DNA of 64,000 nucleotides, taken from contig CM075101.1 of assembly GCA_037576195.1 (NCBI GenBank), positions 48,422,001 through 48,486,000 on the forward strand, in the 5' to 3' direction. Shown here one piece after another: positions 52,707-64,000 of this stretch (position 1 is the stretch's first letter; each line of letters starts with the position of its first letter). Made by a program: the position numbers and the translations under genes. The notes under the pieces are model-generated. The model did not search any database and was not told the DNA's origin. It worked only from the letters and a program-made list of their open reading frames with translations. This DNA is from Phytoseiulus persimilis (taxonomy: Eukaryota > Arthropoda > Arachnida > Mesostigmata > Phytoseiidae).

Positions 52707-54272
52707 GGAAGCAGCATGGGAAGTAGCGACCGGGTAGCTAAGCGAGCCGGCTGGCATCCCTTTTGCGATGAGTGGATGGGGGAGCCAGATGTAAAAGACG
52801 GCGGGAAAATGGAGAGGGGTCGTCGCGGAATACCGAGACCATCGAGCCAAGAGAAAAGACGAAGAGGAAGGCTCGACGACGGCGACGGCAAAAAGGGGTC
52901 AGGACGGAGAAGAGCGGAAACGGGAACAGGACGGAAAGAAGCGGCGGAGCAAGCAGCCTAAGCGACGAAGGCAACTCAGGCTTAGCGGTGGTGGCGTCAA
53001 CGATGATGATGACGATGCTGCTGCCGTTGACGACGAAGACGACTCCCTTGGAAAAGAGGACAGAGCGGAGACCGCCGCCGCTGCCGCCGACGACGACGAC
53101 GTTGCTCTCTAAGGGGAAAAACGAGAAAGGAGACAATGGAGGACCAACCGACTGGTCGACCTACGAAGGAGAGGATGAGGCGAACGACGCAGAAGGACAG
53201 CCGCCAGACAGTCCTCCGACCGTTCCGCCGAGCGATCAACACACAAGACGGATATTCGGACTGAGCGCATCCGCATGAAAAACGGACGTGCAAACATCCG
53301 ATCGAATCGATCCGTGAACGGATAAATAGAAGGCTCCAGCCTCGGTCAAACAACGAGACTCAATGCGAGAATTCTTTCTCCCTCTCTCCATAATTTTTCT
53401 TCCCTTTCTCTCTCCATCTGTTTCATCCCCTCAGAAAACACGAAAAGTGGTTTCGTGCGGCAGGTGTCGGCCGACGGCGTTTCCAGCTCGGGTGCTCGCT
53501 TTCGCTATTGCCGCCGGAGACGAAGCTCTGCCCTCGAGGTACGAAAAGAGAACAGTGGGACTCCGAAAGGGGGAGGACGAACGCTCGGCCTGTGTCGCGT
53601 GAACTGAAAGGCTGTTGGGGACAGAGTTGGAGCCTTCTGTGGAGAGTGGAGCCTTCTTGCCAAAGCGATAACCGGTCGCCCAGCCGGCCGCAGAGTCGAC
53701 CCGCCGGCCGAAAAGGCGGCCAAACAGTTGCGGTCGTTGTCCAGTTGGCAAGCGAAGAGGCAACCGGTTGTCTCCTTCATTTTTCTTGCCGCCCTACCCC
53801 GCTTCACCCAGTCCCCCACCGCTCGAAGAAAAGTGAGTCAACTAGCCGACGAGCGAGGCAGTTGGTTCCGAACAGGCCGTCGGTCACTCAACTCTCGGCT
53901 GCGTTGCGCCGAACGCTTTTATTCTCTCACCCACTGTTCATTCCTTCGAGCGAAGTCTCCTCCGGGGTTTTTCACTCAGACTCGAAAGCGTGAATCCGCT
54001 CTGCGCGGGGAGAAGAATCAAAATCCATCGAGAAGACCGAATCGTGCAGCAAATGATGAGGAAAGATTATCCAGAAGTGGTTTTCGAGCTACATCTCAAT
54101 CCATGCTTTCGGAGAATCAACATGCCCTCGCACCTTCTCCTGTATCCCTTAACTTTCCCCTCGAATGTCGACTGAGCTCGCTCGTTTCCCCACCGCGGGT
54201 CGGCCGAGCGCTGGATGATGTTGTTGTTTCACCGCCGCTCGCCTTTCCGGCTGCCAGCCGGCTCGCACAGAC

Positions 54273-54295
54273 GGGGGGGGGGGGGGGGGGGGGGG
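54273..54295. repeat. uninterrupted run of 23 G
   Basis: Second long plus-strand G homopolymer, 1.6 kb from the first. Length may be inexact in the assembly. Confidence 0.85.
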
Positions 54296-57200
54296 CAAGC
54301 GGGCGAGCAACAAAACAGCCAACTGTCTCGTCCGCTGGACGGGAGCTTCCTCCAATTACCCTCTTGCAGCCTGGGGTCTGCCCGTCCGCCTACCCGCCCA
54401 TTCGCCCGCCTGCCTGTCTGTCTGCTCTGTTGGCTGGACGGACGACAGACCGACCGACCGGCCGGCCGACCAACGAAAAAGACTGACATCCGAAGTAGTA
54501 GCAGCACTGAAAGTGAGGCCCAGGGAGGAAGAGAAGGAGCCAGTCAGTGAGCTCCGGCCATGGTGGCTGAAGGGGGGCGGGGGAGGGATGGACCGACAGG
54601 GACGAGAGGTGAGCGAGCGAGCAGACGGACGACCGAGGAACGACGAACAGCAACGGAAGGGAGATCACTTCTTCGCTCCCACGTTGTCGTCCTCTTCGCC
54701 ATTCGCTCGTCCGCCGGCTCCCCGTTGGTCTGTGAGTCCGTTGATTCGTTCCATGGTGGGCTCGTTGACCCCCCGTCCGTCCGCTCGGTCGCTCGACTGG
54801 CTGTCGACTTGTTCCGTGCCCTCGAGCCAGTCACCGACGCTAGGCAAGTAGACGGTCGTCGGGCTGGGCGATCAGACGAGCGCAAGAACCGACTGTCAGA
54901 GCGAACCGGCGGGCCAGCCGAACGAACGAGCTCAGGCTGTGGAGGCCCGGCTCGGGTTGCTTCGGCTCGCACATATTTGTCGCGCCACGGAAGCCATGGC
55001 TGGGGCGGCGCCATTCCGCCATCGCACCCGGTCGACGAGCGAACGGCCGCACAGCGGAAAGCGGACAAACGCCCTGGACGAACGGCCTTTGCGTTTCTTA
55101 CGACCGCCACTGGTCGAGTTACTGCCTCTAGCATTATAGCGCTTCTACCGCTACCAGCGGGAGGATCACTGCTTGCTTTCGTTTCCATGAGCGGGACATG
55201 AGCTCTCACTCCTCGTCATCAAGTCCTGTTGTTGCCTTCCTCACTTGCCGAGTCCTCCCCCGCCGCCTCCTGCGCTTCCAGCGGGCGTTCGCAGCAACGA
55301 ATTTCCACTCCCGATGGAATCCCAGTGGTTCGTTGTATGGAGCGGTTCGTTGAAACGAGCGACTGTCTTTTTTGACTCATAATTCAGGGCGTCGAGAGCA
55401 ATGTAGCCCCGTGAAACGCGGAGTTCCGATCGTTATAGCGAGATTTTATTCTATGTGTGCGCCGGAAGCGCGACGTTGCTGAACCTGATGAGCTTCTCGC
55501 TCCTCTTCTGAGTAGTTACTGAGTCGGCCAAGTAATCGCTCGGCGACTCGCTGGTTCCCTCAGCGCTTATCTCTCCGCTCGTCTGTTTGTCTCTTGATCG
55601 ACCGGCCATCCTGGCCCTCTTATCACCGGAACGGTCCCCTCCTTGCCCACCCCATTCAACCACCCGCGGCAGTCCACGCGGTAGCTATTCGGTGAACGGA
55701 GCAGACGACCCCCGCATCAGAGACTCGATGGAGGCCCCGTAGAGCGTTTGTTTGTAGACTTCACGGACCCTCGCGCAGGGACCCCGAAGAGCCGGGCCGA
55801 GATCGTTTTACCAAACGTGGCACAGACCTTTCGGTTCTAGGCGTGATGGAGACCCGCCTGTGAGTTTGCTGACTGAGTTACCCGGCAGACGAACGAACAG
55901 GTTGCTATACGAGCGAGTGCTAAGCTCGCTGCCGGACTAGGTGCCGAGGGTCGTCCCGTCGTCAGAACCGGTGGTCACCGCGAACAACATCGCTGGTGGG
56001 GTACGGAAGGGGGAGGCGAGGCTGAAAGGAGTAGCGGGGGGCAGACAGCTGCGGGCGGAGTCGCTGTGGGTGACTCGTTGGCCCGGAGCCTACTGCTCTG
56101 CCGCCTCGCTCGCAGATTTCCCGACTGGACGATGTGGTTGGCTCTCCTGTTCGCTCGCCCTCCATCGCAGTCGGCTAACTCGGTCGGCCAACCGACTGAG
56201 CAACCGCCCGCGCCATTTCCTCAAGCTCGCAAGCCCAACCATTTGCTCCAGCCAACGTCACTCCAGCGAGAGCGAAGGAACGAGCTGGCGTATGAACGGT
56301 CGGCTGTTAGCTTCACTAGCCGCCTACCTCCGGATGGCCCGACGGTTGCTCGACTACTTGCCGACTTGAGCGCTCACTTCCTACCGGACACTCAATCGGC
56401 GACGCCATCGATCCACGGGACCAAAGTCTCCTGCGACCTGTCAGCTCCACTCGATCGGTACACTCGGAAACCGGAGAGCGGGCGACAGTGGATGAACGAA
56501 TCGAGGAAGCAGCTCCGGTGGATCTGTTGAGCACATTCACCACGCACCGAACCACGGATCCCTCAAAAAACCACCTGAGTCAAAGAAGGACTAATGGGGT
56601 CCTTGGCGCCGCGTGACGGACTGCCCGAATGATTTTTCATTCACGGCTGCCTTTTCGACGAGCTCGTCCCGATTAGAGCCGCATGAACTCGATCGAGTCG
56701 TTCAATGAAACACGATCGGTCATGTTTGTTCCAAGTTTCGAGCCTCCCCGCTGGGGGCCACTTCGGGCGCCGTTTCGCGGCACGAGTCCCGACTCGTAAC
56801 TCATCGTTCTCCTCCATCCATTCCCTCCAATGCCCTTGTTCTCGTCTTCCTCCGCCGTCCTAGGCGCTGCGCTCCCTCTCTCACCCCGAAACCGACTTTG
56901 CGCTCGTCCGTGAGCGAGTGTTGATGTGACCATAGCTTACTCGGTGAACGGCCGCCTATCTGTTCGATCGTTGTCCTAGCGCTCGCCGCACTGTTAGCGC
57001 GGTGGCTGACAAGGCGACTTACTGCCTGCCTTCCGATGCGGCCTGGTTCAATCTTCCTCGTCTACCATCCCTCACTGAGGATCAACCCCTTGCCCCCATC
57101 CCCCTGCCACCCACCCCTTCCCCCGTCCCCTTGCCACCAACCCCCTTACCCCGATCTCACTACTCTGCCACTTTGCCAGCTAGCCGACCGGTCGCCCACG

Positions 57201-58472
57201 GTGCGACCTCGCACGTCAGAGGCTCCTCTTCCTTTGCGGCTGCCCGGAGGCTTGCTGGGCTGGCGAGCAGGTTGGCCAACGGGGGAACCGAACGATGTGC
57301 CAGAGTCGCATGAGGGCTTGGCCGGCTGGCGGGTTGGCTGCGGGAACGACTGACTGGCGTGTTGGCTGCGGGAACGACTGGCTGCCGGGTCGGCTGCGGG
57401 GCTGATTACCTGGCCGGCCGTCCGCCCGACCGGCCGGACGCCTTGCAGTTCGGCCGCCCGGCTGGCTCCACCGATCGAACCCCCTCCCCCGTCTGCACAG
57501 CTATTGCTGCTGCAGCTTTCACAACCCTGCTCGGTTGGTACGTACGTTTGGTCGGTCGGTCGGCTGGCTTGCCGGCCGGCCGGAGGCTGACGATCACTTG
57601 TCGAGATGAGCCGCCAGCAGAAGCAGCAGTCAACGACCGATCGACGGCTGAGCGGCCGAGTGGGTTAGTTTAAACCCGTCGGTGGTTGGCCCGCTGCTCC
57701 TTCTCCCTCGTCGGTCGGATCTCCTCCTTCTGATGGCAGCAATGACGACGCGGTCGAGCGTTCGGAGACCCTGGCGATGGTGCGAGCGCAGCCCTTAGAA
57801 GCGGGAAGCATGGGGGTATACGCGGTCGGCGAGTAGGTCTCCAGACGGGTTCCCGTGGAGAACGACGGAAGTGGGGCGAACGGGGCGACCACGCGATGGG
57901 CAACTTGAGCAACACAGAGACAGCGCAGCGTCCGAAGCGACGGTTGTCTCCAGCGCCGAGGTTTTCTAGAGTATTTGAATCGTCTTGTTTGAGGGGGACA
58001 ACGCTCGGTATGGAGAATTAGAGCTCGTGGAGCTGAACTAAGTGAACAACTAAGTGCACGACATATGGCACTTGCGTGTTGGGAGCGGAATAGCTCCGAC
58101 AACGTTCACGCCATCGTCGTAGTACAAATATTCAGTGAGCTCACGCGTCAAATGGCTGGGAGTCGTCAGCCAGAATTGATGATCGTCTTCACCAGGCTTT
58201 GACCTTGCTGAGGAGGGTTCTTGCCGTGCAGCCCTGTGCCCATAGTAAGGGATACGGGAAGTACAGACTGACCACGGGACTCCAAGTTTGGGCTTGATGA
58301 AGTATCTCGCTCAACGTTTCAAATCTTTGATGCAGATTCGGAGTGGATACGATTCACTTTGTTAGGCGTTTTTTCGTTCTCTTTTACAGGCGATCTGCAC
58401 CTCGCGAGCCTGAACTGCGCGCGGCGAGGTGAGTGGCAACCTCGGCGCCTCGTGTGACGCTCCATACCCAGC

Positions 58473-61400
58473 ATGTACTATTCATTCGCATCGCCGTTCG
58501 CTGATTTGGGCAGTGCGGGAGTGACCCGGTCCCCGGCCCGACCGACTGAAAGCGCTTCGACGTTCCCGCTGGACTTGTCGTCAAAAACCCCCCCGCTAGC
58601 CAGAGATTTATTCGACCAGCAACGAGCGGCCCTGGCGGCTTCGATGCTGTCGAGTGGAGCCTTTTCCGAATGGTGTCCGAGCATTCTGGGCTGCGGCGGT
58701 GGGGCTGCCAGTCCCGTCATCCCGTCCGAGTCGTCCTCTTCATCCTCGTTGTCCTCGTCGCTGTCGTCTAGCCTCAAAGGATTTGCCGAGAGCAAAAGCC
58801 CCCCATTGGCTTTGCCGCCGCAAAGTTCTGCGTTCCTCGAACAGCAAAAGCAACTGGCGGCGTTGATGTTCTCCTGTCACGCGGCGCTCATGGATCCTGT
58901 GGCGATGTTTCGCGCTCGAAGTCTGCAACACGCTTTCGCAAGCCAAGCGCCCCAGTTCGGCCCCGCGCCCCCCGTGTTTCCCGCCTTTGACGCGTCCATG
59001 TGGACCGCGCGGGGTTTCGAGGCCAGTTCCCGCGGCGACGAGGTGAGTGTGCAGCAGTACAATTCATCCAGCCACGATGAGAAAAAGCCGCTTCGTGTTT
59101 TGCGTTTCAATCCATCATGACTCCTAGTCCTCCCAGCTCCTCTCCCTGTTCATCACTTCTGCTGATAACGAACGATTTTTATACTCAACACACCTAAGAG
59201 ATAAGAGAAAAACATTTCCAGTCTACGAGCAACACGCAGACCGCTGCGAGTCAACAGCAGCATCAGCAACAGATTCCCGTCCCAACTTCGTCGAGCGTGA
59301 AATCGCAACACCAACAACAGCACCAACAACAGCATGATCAACAGCACCAAAACCTGACCCAGCAGCAAAGTGTGAAACAAGAGCAGCAATCTCATGTAGA
59401 GCAGCATCAACAAGCTCTGAACCATCAACAACAGCAGCTACACATCCAACCTAAGCCTCCATCACAGATAACGAGCCCAAAGACCGAGAAAACGTTCCAG
59501 CCCTGGAAAGACGATGTGGTCAAACCCAAAAAGACACCGTTCAACATCGAAGCGCTCAGCAAGCCAGACGACAACAGTTCCACGTCAACGGTGAGTAACA
59601 AGACTCTTTGTGGCTGTCGCTATCCGTTTACTGCCTCGCAATTCAGGGAGGGGGAAATACACAGTTTGCTCTTACATAGGCGAGCCTCGCCCTGCTCTTG
59701 GTTGCCTCCCCCGTCAATTAGCGCATCGGCTGAAGTGCCCCTCCCCTGCCTCGTCGCTCTCCTTTTGAGAAATTCCTCTACTCGTTGCGCCGCTTGCTCT
59801 CATTTTCGCTGACGACAGTTTGGTTCGCTCAGGAGACGAACAAGGGCAGACAAAAGACACAAGCCGATATGTAGTCAGCTGCGAGAAGGAACAGACGGGT
59901 CGACAGATAGACAGACGGACTGGCAGATAGATTGACAGACACACGGACCGACCAGCAGTCAGGCGAGCCAAGACGGAAGGAGCAGAAGGCGGAGGTGGTG
60001 CGGAGCGCGGCGGAGTTGGCGCGGCGCGCGGCGGAGGTGTGGGGTCGCGAGGGGAGAAGCCGGCGAGAGGGGAGGGGGAAAAGGATGGAAACGAGCGCAA
60101 GCAACGCAACGAACCTCAAGTGTCTCGGCGGTTTGTCGATTCCGTCCTCCTCCCGCGGTGCTCTTCGCGCGCTCTACCGCTGTTATTCCTTTGCTCCCTC
60201 ACCGGCAGCCACCCTGGCGACGGAGAAGAGTGGGCAAAGAAGAGGAAGAAAGACCAGTTTGTGGGGGCGCATCGCAACGCTGTTCCTTTCCGGGGAGTGT
60301 AGCGCGGCGAAAACTAGCAGCGGCAGCAGAACCAGAGCCGGCAGCGGGAACGATGCGGGCGGGAGGGGAGCGGCAATGTTGGGAGGCGCGCTCCCCGAGT
60401 GCTTGGTGGCTTTGCTGGTTGGATGAAGCCGGCGACGGCGGCGGGGGACTCGGACGGGAGCGGCATCTCGGTGGGGGCAAGCATGCAAGCAAGCGGCGAA
60501 GAGGAAAGAGCCCCGCACAGCTGACTCATCGCGCCTTTTTTATGGAGTCGGCAGGAAGGCAGCCGGTCTGCGGGCCGGTGGGTCGAGAGTGAGCGGCGCC
60601 ATGATATATTTGGAGTTTCGGCGGAGGCACTGGTAGCAGCGAACGACAGCGACCAGGAGCAGAGCGGCGGCGGCCACGGGAAGGCCAGGATCCTTGCCGT
60701 GCGCTTGAGGGCGGGACAGGGCAATAGAAGCGAGGTACCAAAAAGACGAGGGGGGTTTGGGGGAACGATGGCAATAGCAGCGGCGGCGGCAGAATGGAGG
60801 GTGGGAGGGGGTTCCGTGCCAAATTACCATAGTGGTGGCGACGGCGGCGATGGTGGTCGGGCTCTCGGAGAACGCGGCCCGTTCGTCCGTCGGCCTTCCC
60901 GACTGCGGGGCTCCACCGGTCGGGCAGGCGAAAACGAGCTTGGGGTGCGAACTCCCTCTCTCTCTCTCTCTCATGAAGGAAGGCTGCTAAGAAGAAAAGG
61001 ACGGCGGTGGCGGCAATGACGAGGCGAACGACGAAGACGACGAACGAAGAAGAAAGCGTCTCCCTTTTGAAGGATGAAAGGAGGCACGGTCGTTCGCTAC
61101 AACGGCGTCGGGACCAGGCCAGGCTAAGGGGCGGGGAGGAGGCTGGAAGAGTCTACGCGGACAGGGACGGGCAGGCGGGCCGGCCAGCGGAGCTAGCTTC
61201 ACGACGGTTAGCACTGATGACAGTCCGCCAAGCTGATGGCTAGTTGACTTGGCAACGACCGCCTGAAGGACGAACGAGGGCGTGAGTGTTTGAACGGATG
61301 GTTGGCTCCGTCCGTCCGTCCGTCAACTCAGCCTGGAGAGACGCCCAGAGGGCGGATACGAGCCGATGGGGCAACGAGAAAGCCGAAAGTGGCTGCTCGG

Positions 61401-61823
61401 CTGCTTTGTGGGGCCTCCGGGCTCTTCCTTTTGACTCTTCCTGTCGACGCTCGCTCGCACGCTCGCACGCCCGCCCGCAGTTCGCCATCTACTCGCCGGC
61501 CGTCGCACAGCAGCCGGTGGAACCGTATGTGAATCCGTCGCCTTCCTTTCTGCCAGCAGAGGGTTTCCAAGGGGGCTTGGTCGGTGCCGCGGTCAAGGAT
61601 ACGTGGACGTCGACGACGACACTGGCACCGCTACTGGAATGAAAGGAGAGGAACTACCCGGCTCCGGCTTTAGCCGATTGAAAAAAAAAACACTCACACA
61701 GTCAGTCAGTCGGTCGGTTGGCTGCTTGGTCGGGCTCCCACTCATTCACCAAGTCGGTTTCTGACGTCTCACTCCTTCTTTTACAGCCCAACGGGCCCGC
61801 CATCAAAGATGATGCCGTCAAAG
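58473..61823 (+). CDS. probable transcriptional regulator with CtBP and eh1-like motifs (5' part, incomplete)
   Basis: Three coding exons join in frame: 58473..59042 (190 codons), 59222..59590 (123 codons, phase 0 at both ends) and 61787..61823 (37 nt, phase 1 end, then GTAGGT); 976 nt so far, open to the right. The first exon has a good acceptor at 58388-58389, and an in-frame TGA precedes the ATG. Seen: FPLDLSSK (a PxDLS CtBP-binding motif) at about residue 30; Ser-rich runs; a QQKQLAALMFSCHAALMDP helix-like block; a Gln/His-rich exon 2; then KTFQPWKDD and TPFNIEALSKPDD, the latter like an engrailed-homology-1 (FxIxxL) Groucho motif. No DNA-binding domain occurs in the window. The architecture fits a repressor-type zinc-finger, homeobox or bZIP factor, and I do not name it. 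Confidence 0.72.
59591..61786 (+). other. second intron of the 58.5-kb regulator gene
   Basis: 2.2-kb GT-AG intron of the same GC-rich, simple-sequence character, with a CT run at about 60955-60972 and Gly/Arg-biased ORFs that are not called. Confidence 0.6.
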
Positions 61824-64000
61824 GTAGGTGCACACCTCGCATTGAGCAGAGCGTTTTCCATTCGCAGAATGGAGTGCGGACTCGCGGGCAGGGGTTCGCG
61901 TCGAGATTCACGAGAACAGATGGTTCCGAACGGAGGAGGGTTGGTAAAGCTCGGAAAAACGAGTGAATGGAAAAACAAACAAACGATCATGTTCTCTGAG
62001 CGGCGCCGTGTGCGATCTTCCAAAACAATCGAGGTGTGCCACTCACTCAGTTCGCGACATCGATCTCGCCATTCCAGTGCTCGGGCTTGAGGCCACGGTC
62101 GACCGAGGTCCGCCGCCGCGGGCTGCTTTGATGGTCCGGAAGAGAATTTTTCTCTCAATACTCCATTCAGTTGGTCTCTGTGGTAGTCGTGGTGTTCGTC
62201 GCCAGCTTGTTGACCTCGAATTTGTGTTTTCCTTGCGACGAGTGCTCTTTACGCGGAAACGGGGCGAAGAATTCGTATCCCACCAACAATGGACAGGAAG
62301 GTTCATAGAGGGAATGTCGTCGGAGCGGGGACGGCGATACGACCAGCCATCTCTGAATCGGTGCGGCGAGTAATTGGGTCCGCATCTGTCAAAATCCGGC
62401 GAGCGCAGGGGCCGTCGCATCCCCGTTCTCGTCGGCCAGAACATTCGTTCCGACTGGAACATCGAGGAACGAACGGGGAGAAAAACGATGAGTCGGCAGG
62501 ATAGAGATGATGACTAGGGGAGCGGGAAGGGTCAGATCTTGGCTGAAGTGGGGCGGAGGTCGTGGACTTAGGCTCGGTCTCTGCCTGATCGCGCCGACAT
62601 CGGATCGAGGGTCGTCTCGGTGAGACTCGCGATAACCTCAGCAGGGGGTTCTGGGCCACCAGGTCGCCGATGATGGGGTCTGCCCCTCCGCAGAAGGAAA
62701 GGCCGGAGGAAATGCTGCTCACGGATGTGTACCAAAACGACCGTGGTCTAGGAGCACGGCGCGCCACACGATGACCGTATTACCACCGCAGCGAAGACGA
62801 CGTTGGTGCGCCAACGTGACGTCTGGACAGACATCGTCGTCAACTATCATCATCACGGTCGTCGGGGACATGGACGAACATCAACAGCGGTTCCAGCGAG
62901 GCGGCCGGGGCATCAGTGGCAGCGCAGCGCAGATTAAGTGGCAACGCTCCCTCGCTTTCCCTCTTAGAACGTCAACCTTGGCGACGATGACTCTCGTTAG
63001 AGCGTGTTCCGTTTTTTGCTCCCTACTCCAGGAACCGTCCTCGTCGGAGTTTTGCCCGCAAAGCTTCGGTCGTGCGACTCGGGCCGAGGAACTGTCGGCA
63101 TCTCTCCCACTCACTCTCTTATTCCTCTCTCTCTCCCTCCCTCGTCGCCGTCACCATCAGGACGAGACTAACTGGAGGGAGAATGGAGGGAATTGAAAAG
63201 AGAAAGGTACCTCCGCTCGCGTTCATGGCAGACTGGATAAATGGCTACGCGGCGAGCGGATGAACCTCCGACAAAGTCGACTGGGATTTGGCGGTGCCGG
63301 AGATGTAGCTTAGAAGCGATTGGAACCGGACCGATCGATCGATCGCGAAACCAGAGGGCACTGAGCCATTCAGCCAGTTAGCCGTCGAGGCTTACGGAGA
63401 ACGCAATGGTCTCGGCGGCCACGAGCGAGCCGACGGATCGGCAAAAGGCAACGTGGAAGAAGCCTCAGTCGGGTAGGCGGGCAGCGAGGGAGCGAGATAG
63501 TGCGGAGGCTCCAGTGCGGAGGGGGGCGTGCCAGTTGGGCGCAATAAGGGACAAGGTGGGTAAAGGAGCGGGTTTGGGAAGGCCTCTAGCGGAGACCGAG
63601 CCCGCCGCCGCCGCCAAGGCTTAGGGCTCAGCAGTTCACTCAGGCCCGATTAAGACCACACACAAGCGTACACACAGTCGCTCACTCAAGCAGCCGTGCT
63701 CTCTGGCGCTCCCCTGATCCCTTGGATCTCGTCCGTTCGTTGGCCGGTGGCCCGGCCGTCTCGTCTGGCGGAAACGAGCATCGCTGGATGTATGACGACT
63801 ATAAGGGAACAAGGGCATCTACCGGAGAGTGCCTGGGACAGCAGTCGGCTGGAGCCGCGGACCGGGGCGAGGGGTCGCGATTCGCAAGCGCTAAAAGGGT
63901 CAGAATAAGGCATAAGGAATGAGCAGGGGAACGGTCCAACGAGACGACTGCGTTCGCAGCCAACGGAAAGTCAGACGGGAATCGAGCAACTGAGACATCT
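61824..64000 (+). other. third intron of the regulator gene, running off the right edge
   Basis: After the GTAGGT donor at 61824 no exon encoding a zinc finger, homeodomain or bZIP region is seen up to the window end. The next coding exon is expected beyond 64 kb. Confidence 0.45.

Larger units (their letters stand above)
41850..58389. repeat. GC-rich cryptically simple tract with no supportable coding gene
   Basis: From about 41.85 kb the sequence becomes visibly GC- and CpG-rich and is built from degenerate runs of 4-mers such as GGCT, CCGA, GCTC and GCCT (clear at 42000-42060, 43220-43330, 46290-46400, 49240-49330, 50700-50810, 54400-54480, 57310-57600), with trinucleotide runs in between. 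ORFs up to 360 codons occur but are Arg/Ser/Pro/Gly-rich and open in several frames at once, so they are not called. Strong donor-like GTAAGT sites at 43740 and 44403 could end non-coding exons. The tract lies directly upstream of the regulator gene at 58.5 kb. Confidence 0.6.

Noticed and set aside
51888-52961. 357-codon plus-strand ORF
   Set aside because: It reads through the 24-G run as poly-Gly and has no domain. Open frames on the opposite strand overlap it. Treated as non-coding.
58473-61823. Naming the regulator as giant, msh, teashirt or another specific factor
   Set aside because: PLDLS and eh1-like motifs are shared by many unrelated repressors, and no DNA-binding domain is in the window.

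Overview
The window looks like nuclear DNA of an arthropod, most plausibly a chelicerate of the mite type. Eight protein-coding genes could be assembled, most by joining short exons across canonical GT-AG introns. Introns are mostly 60-400 bp, with a few of 2-4 kb. The proteins are typical animal proteins (PRODH, NUDT21/CFIm25, MyD88, NDUFB6, a Golgi carbohydrate sulfotransferase). The mite placement is inferred from compact genes and moderate GC and could not be tested here. No bacterial operons, rRNA genes or CRISPR arrays were seen.

Layout, left part (1-41.8 kb, ordinary composition). 1-6.7 kb has no supportable host gene and one non-LTR retrotransposon scrap. 6.8-11.2 kb (minus) is NDUFB6, a complex I accessory subunit. 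13.2-14.4 kb (plus) is a small unrecognised gene with two alternative first exons. 17.8-19.4 kb (minus) is a complete short MyD88, head-to-head with PRODH (plus, 20.0-27.2 kb, 11 exons). The 3.9-kb first intron of PRODH contains a complete six-exon carbohydrate sulfotransferase on the opposite strand. 27.2-30.4 kb holds a tRNA-derived SINE and a 33-bp minisatellite. 30.7-34.1 kb (minus) is NUDT21. 34.6-35.5 kb is a mariner-like foldback element. 37.2-37.6 kb (minus) is an intronless secreted thioredoxin-like protein with a TATA box. 39.8-40.8 kb is a decayed hAT transposon.

Right part (about 41.85-64 kb). Composition changes abruptly to GC- and CpG-rich DNA full of degenerate 4-bp-periodic and trinucleotide simple sequence, with two G runs of 24 and 23 and a TG run. 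Long ORFs here are low-complexity and not convincing. The only supported gene is the 5' coding part (three exons, 58.5-61.8 kb, plus) of a probable transcriptional co-repressor-binding regulator. It has a PLDLS CtBP-type motif, a Gln/His-rich exon and an eh1-like motif, and its DNA-binding region must lie beyond the window. The GC-rich tract is probably its upstream and intronic landscape.

The genes do not form one pathway. The most notable arrangements are the divergent MyD88/PRODH pair, the nested sulfotransferase, the SINE family with perfect target duplications, and the 22-kb cryptically simple tract around a developmental-type regulator.
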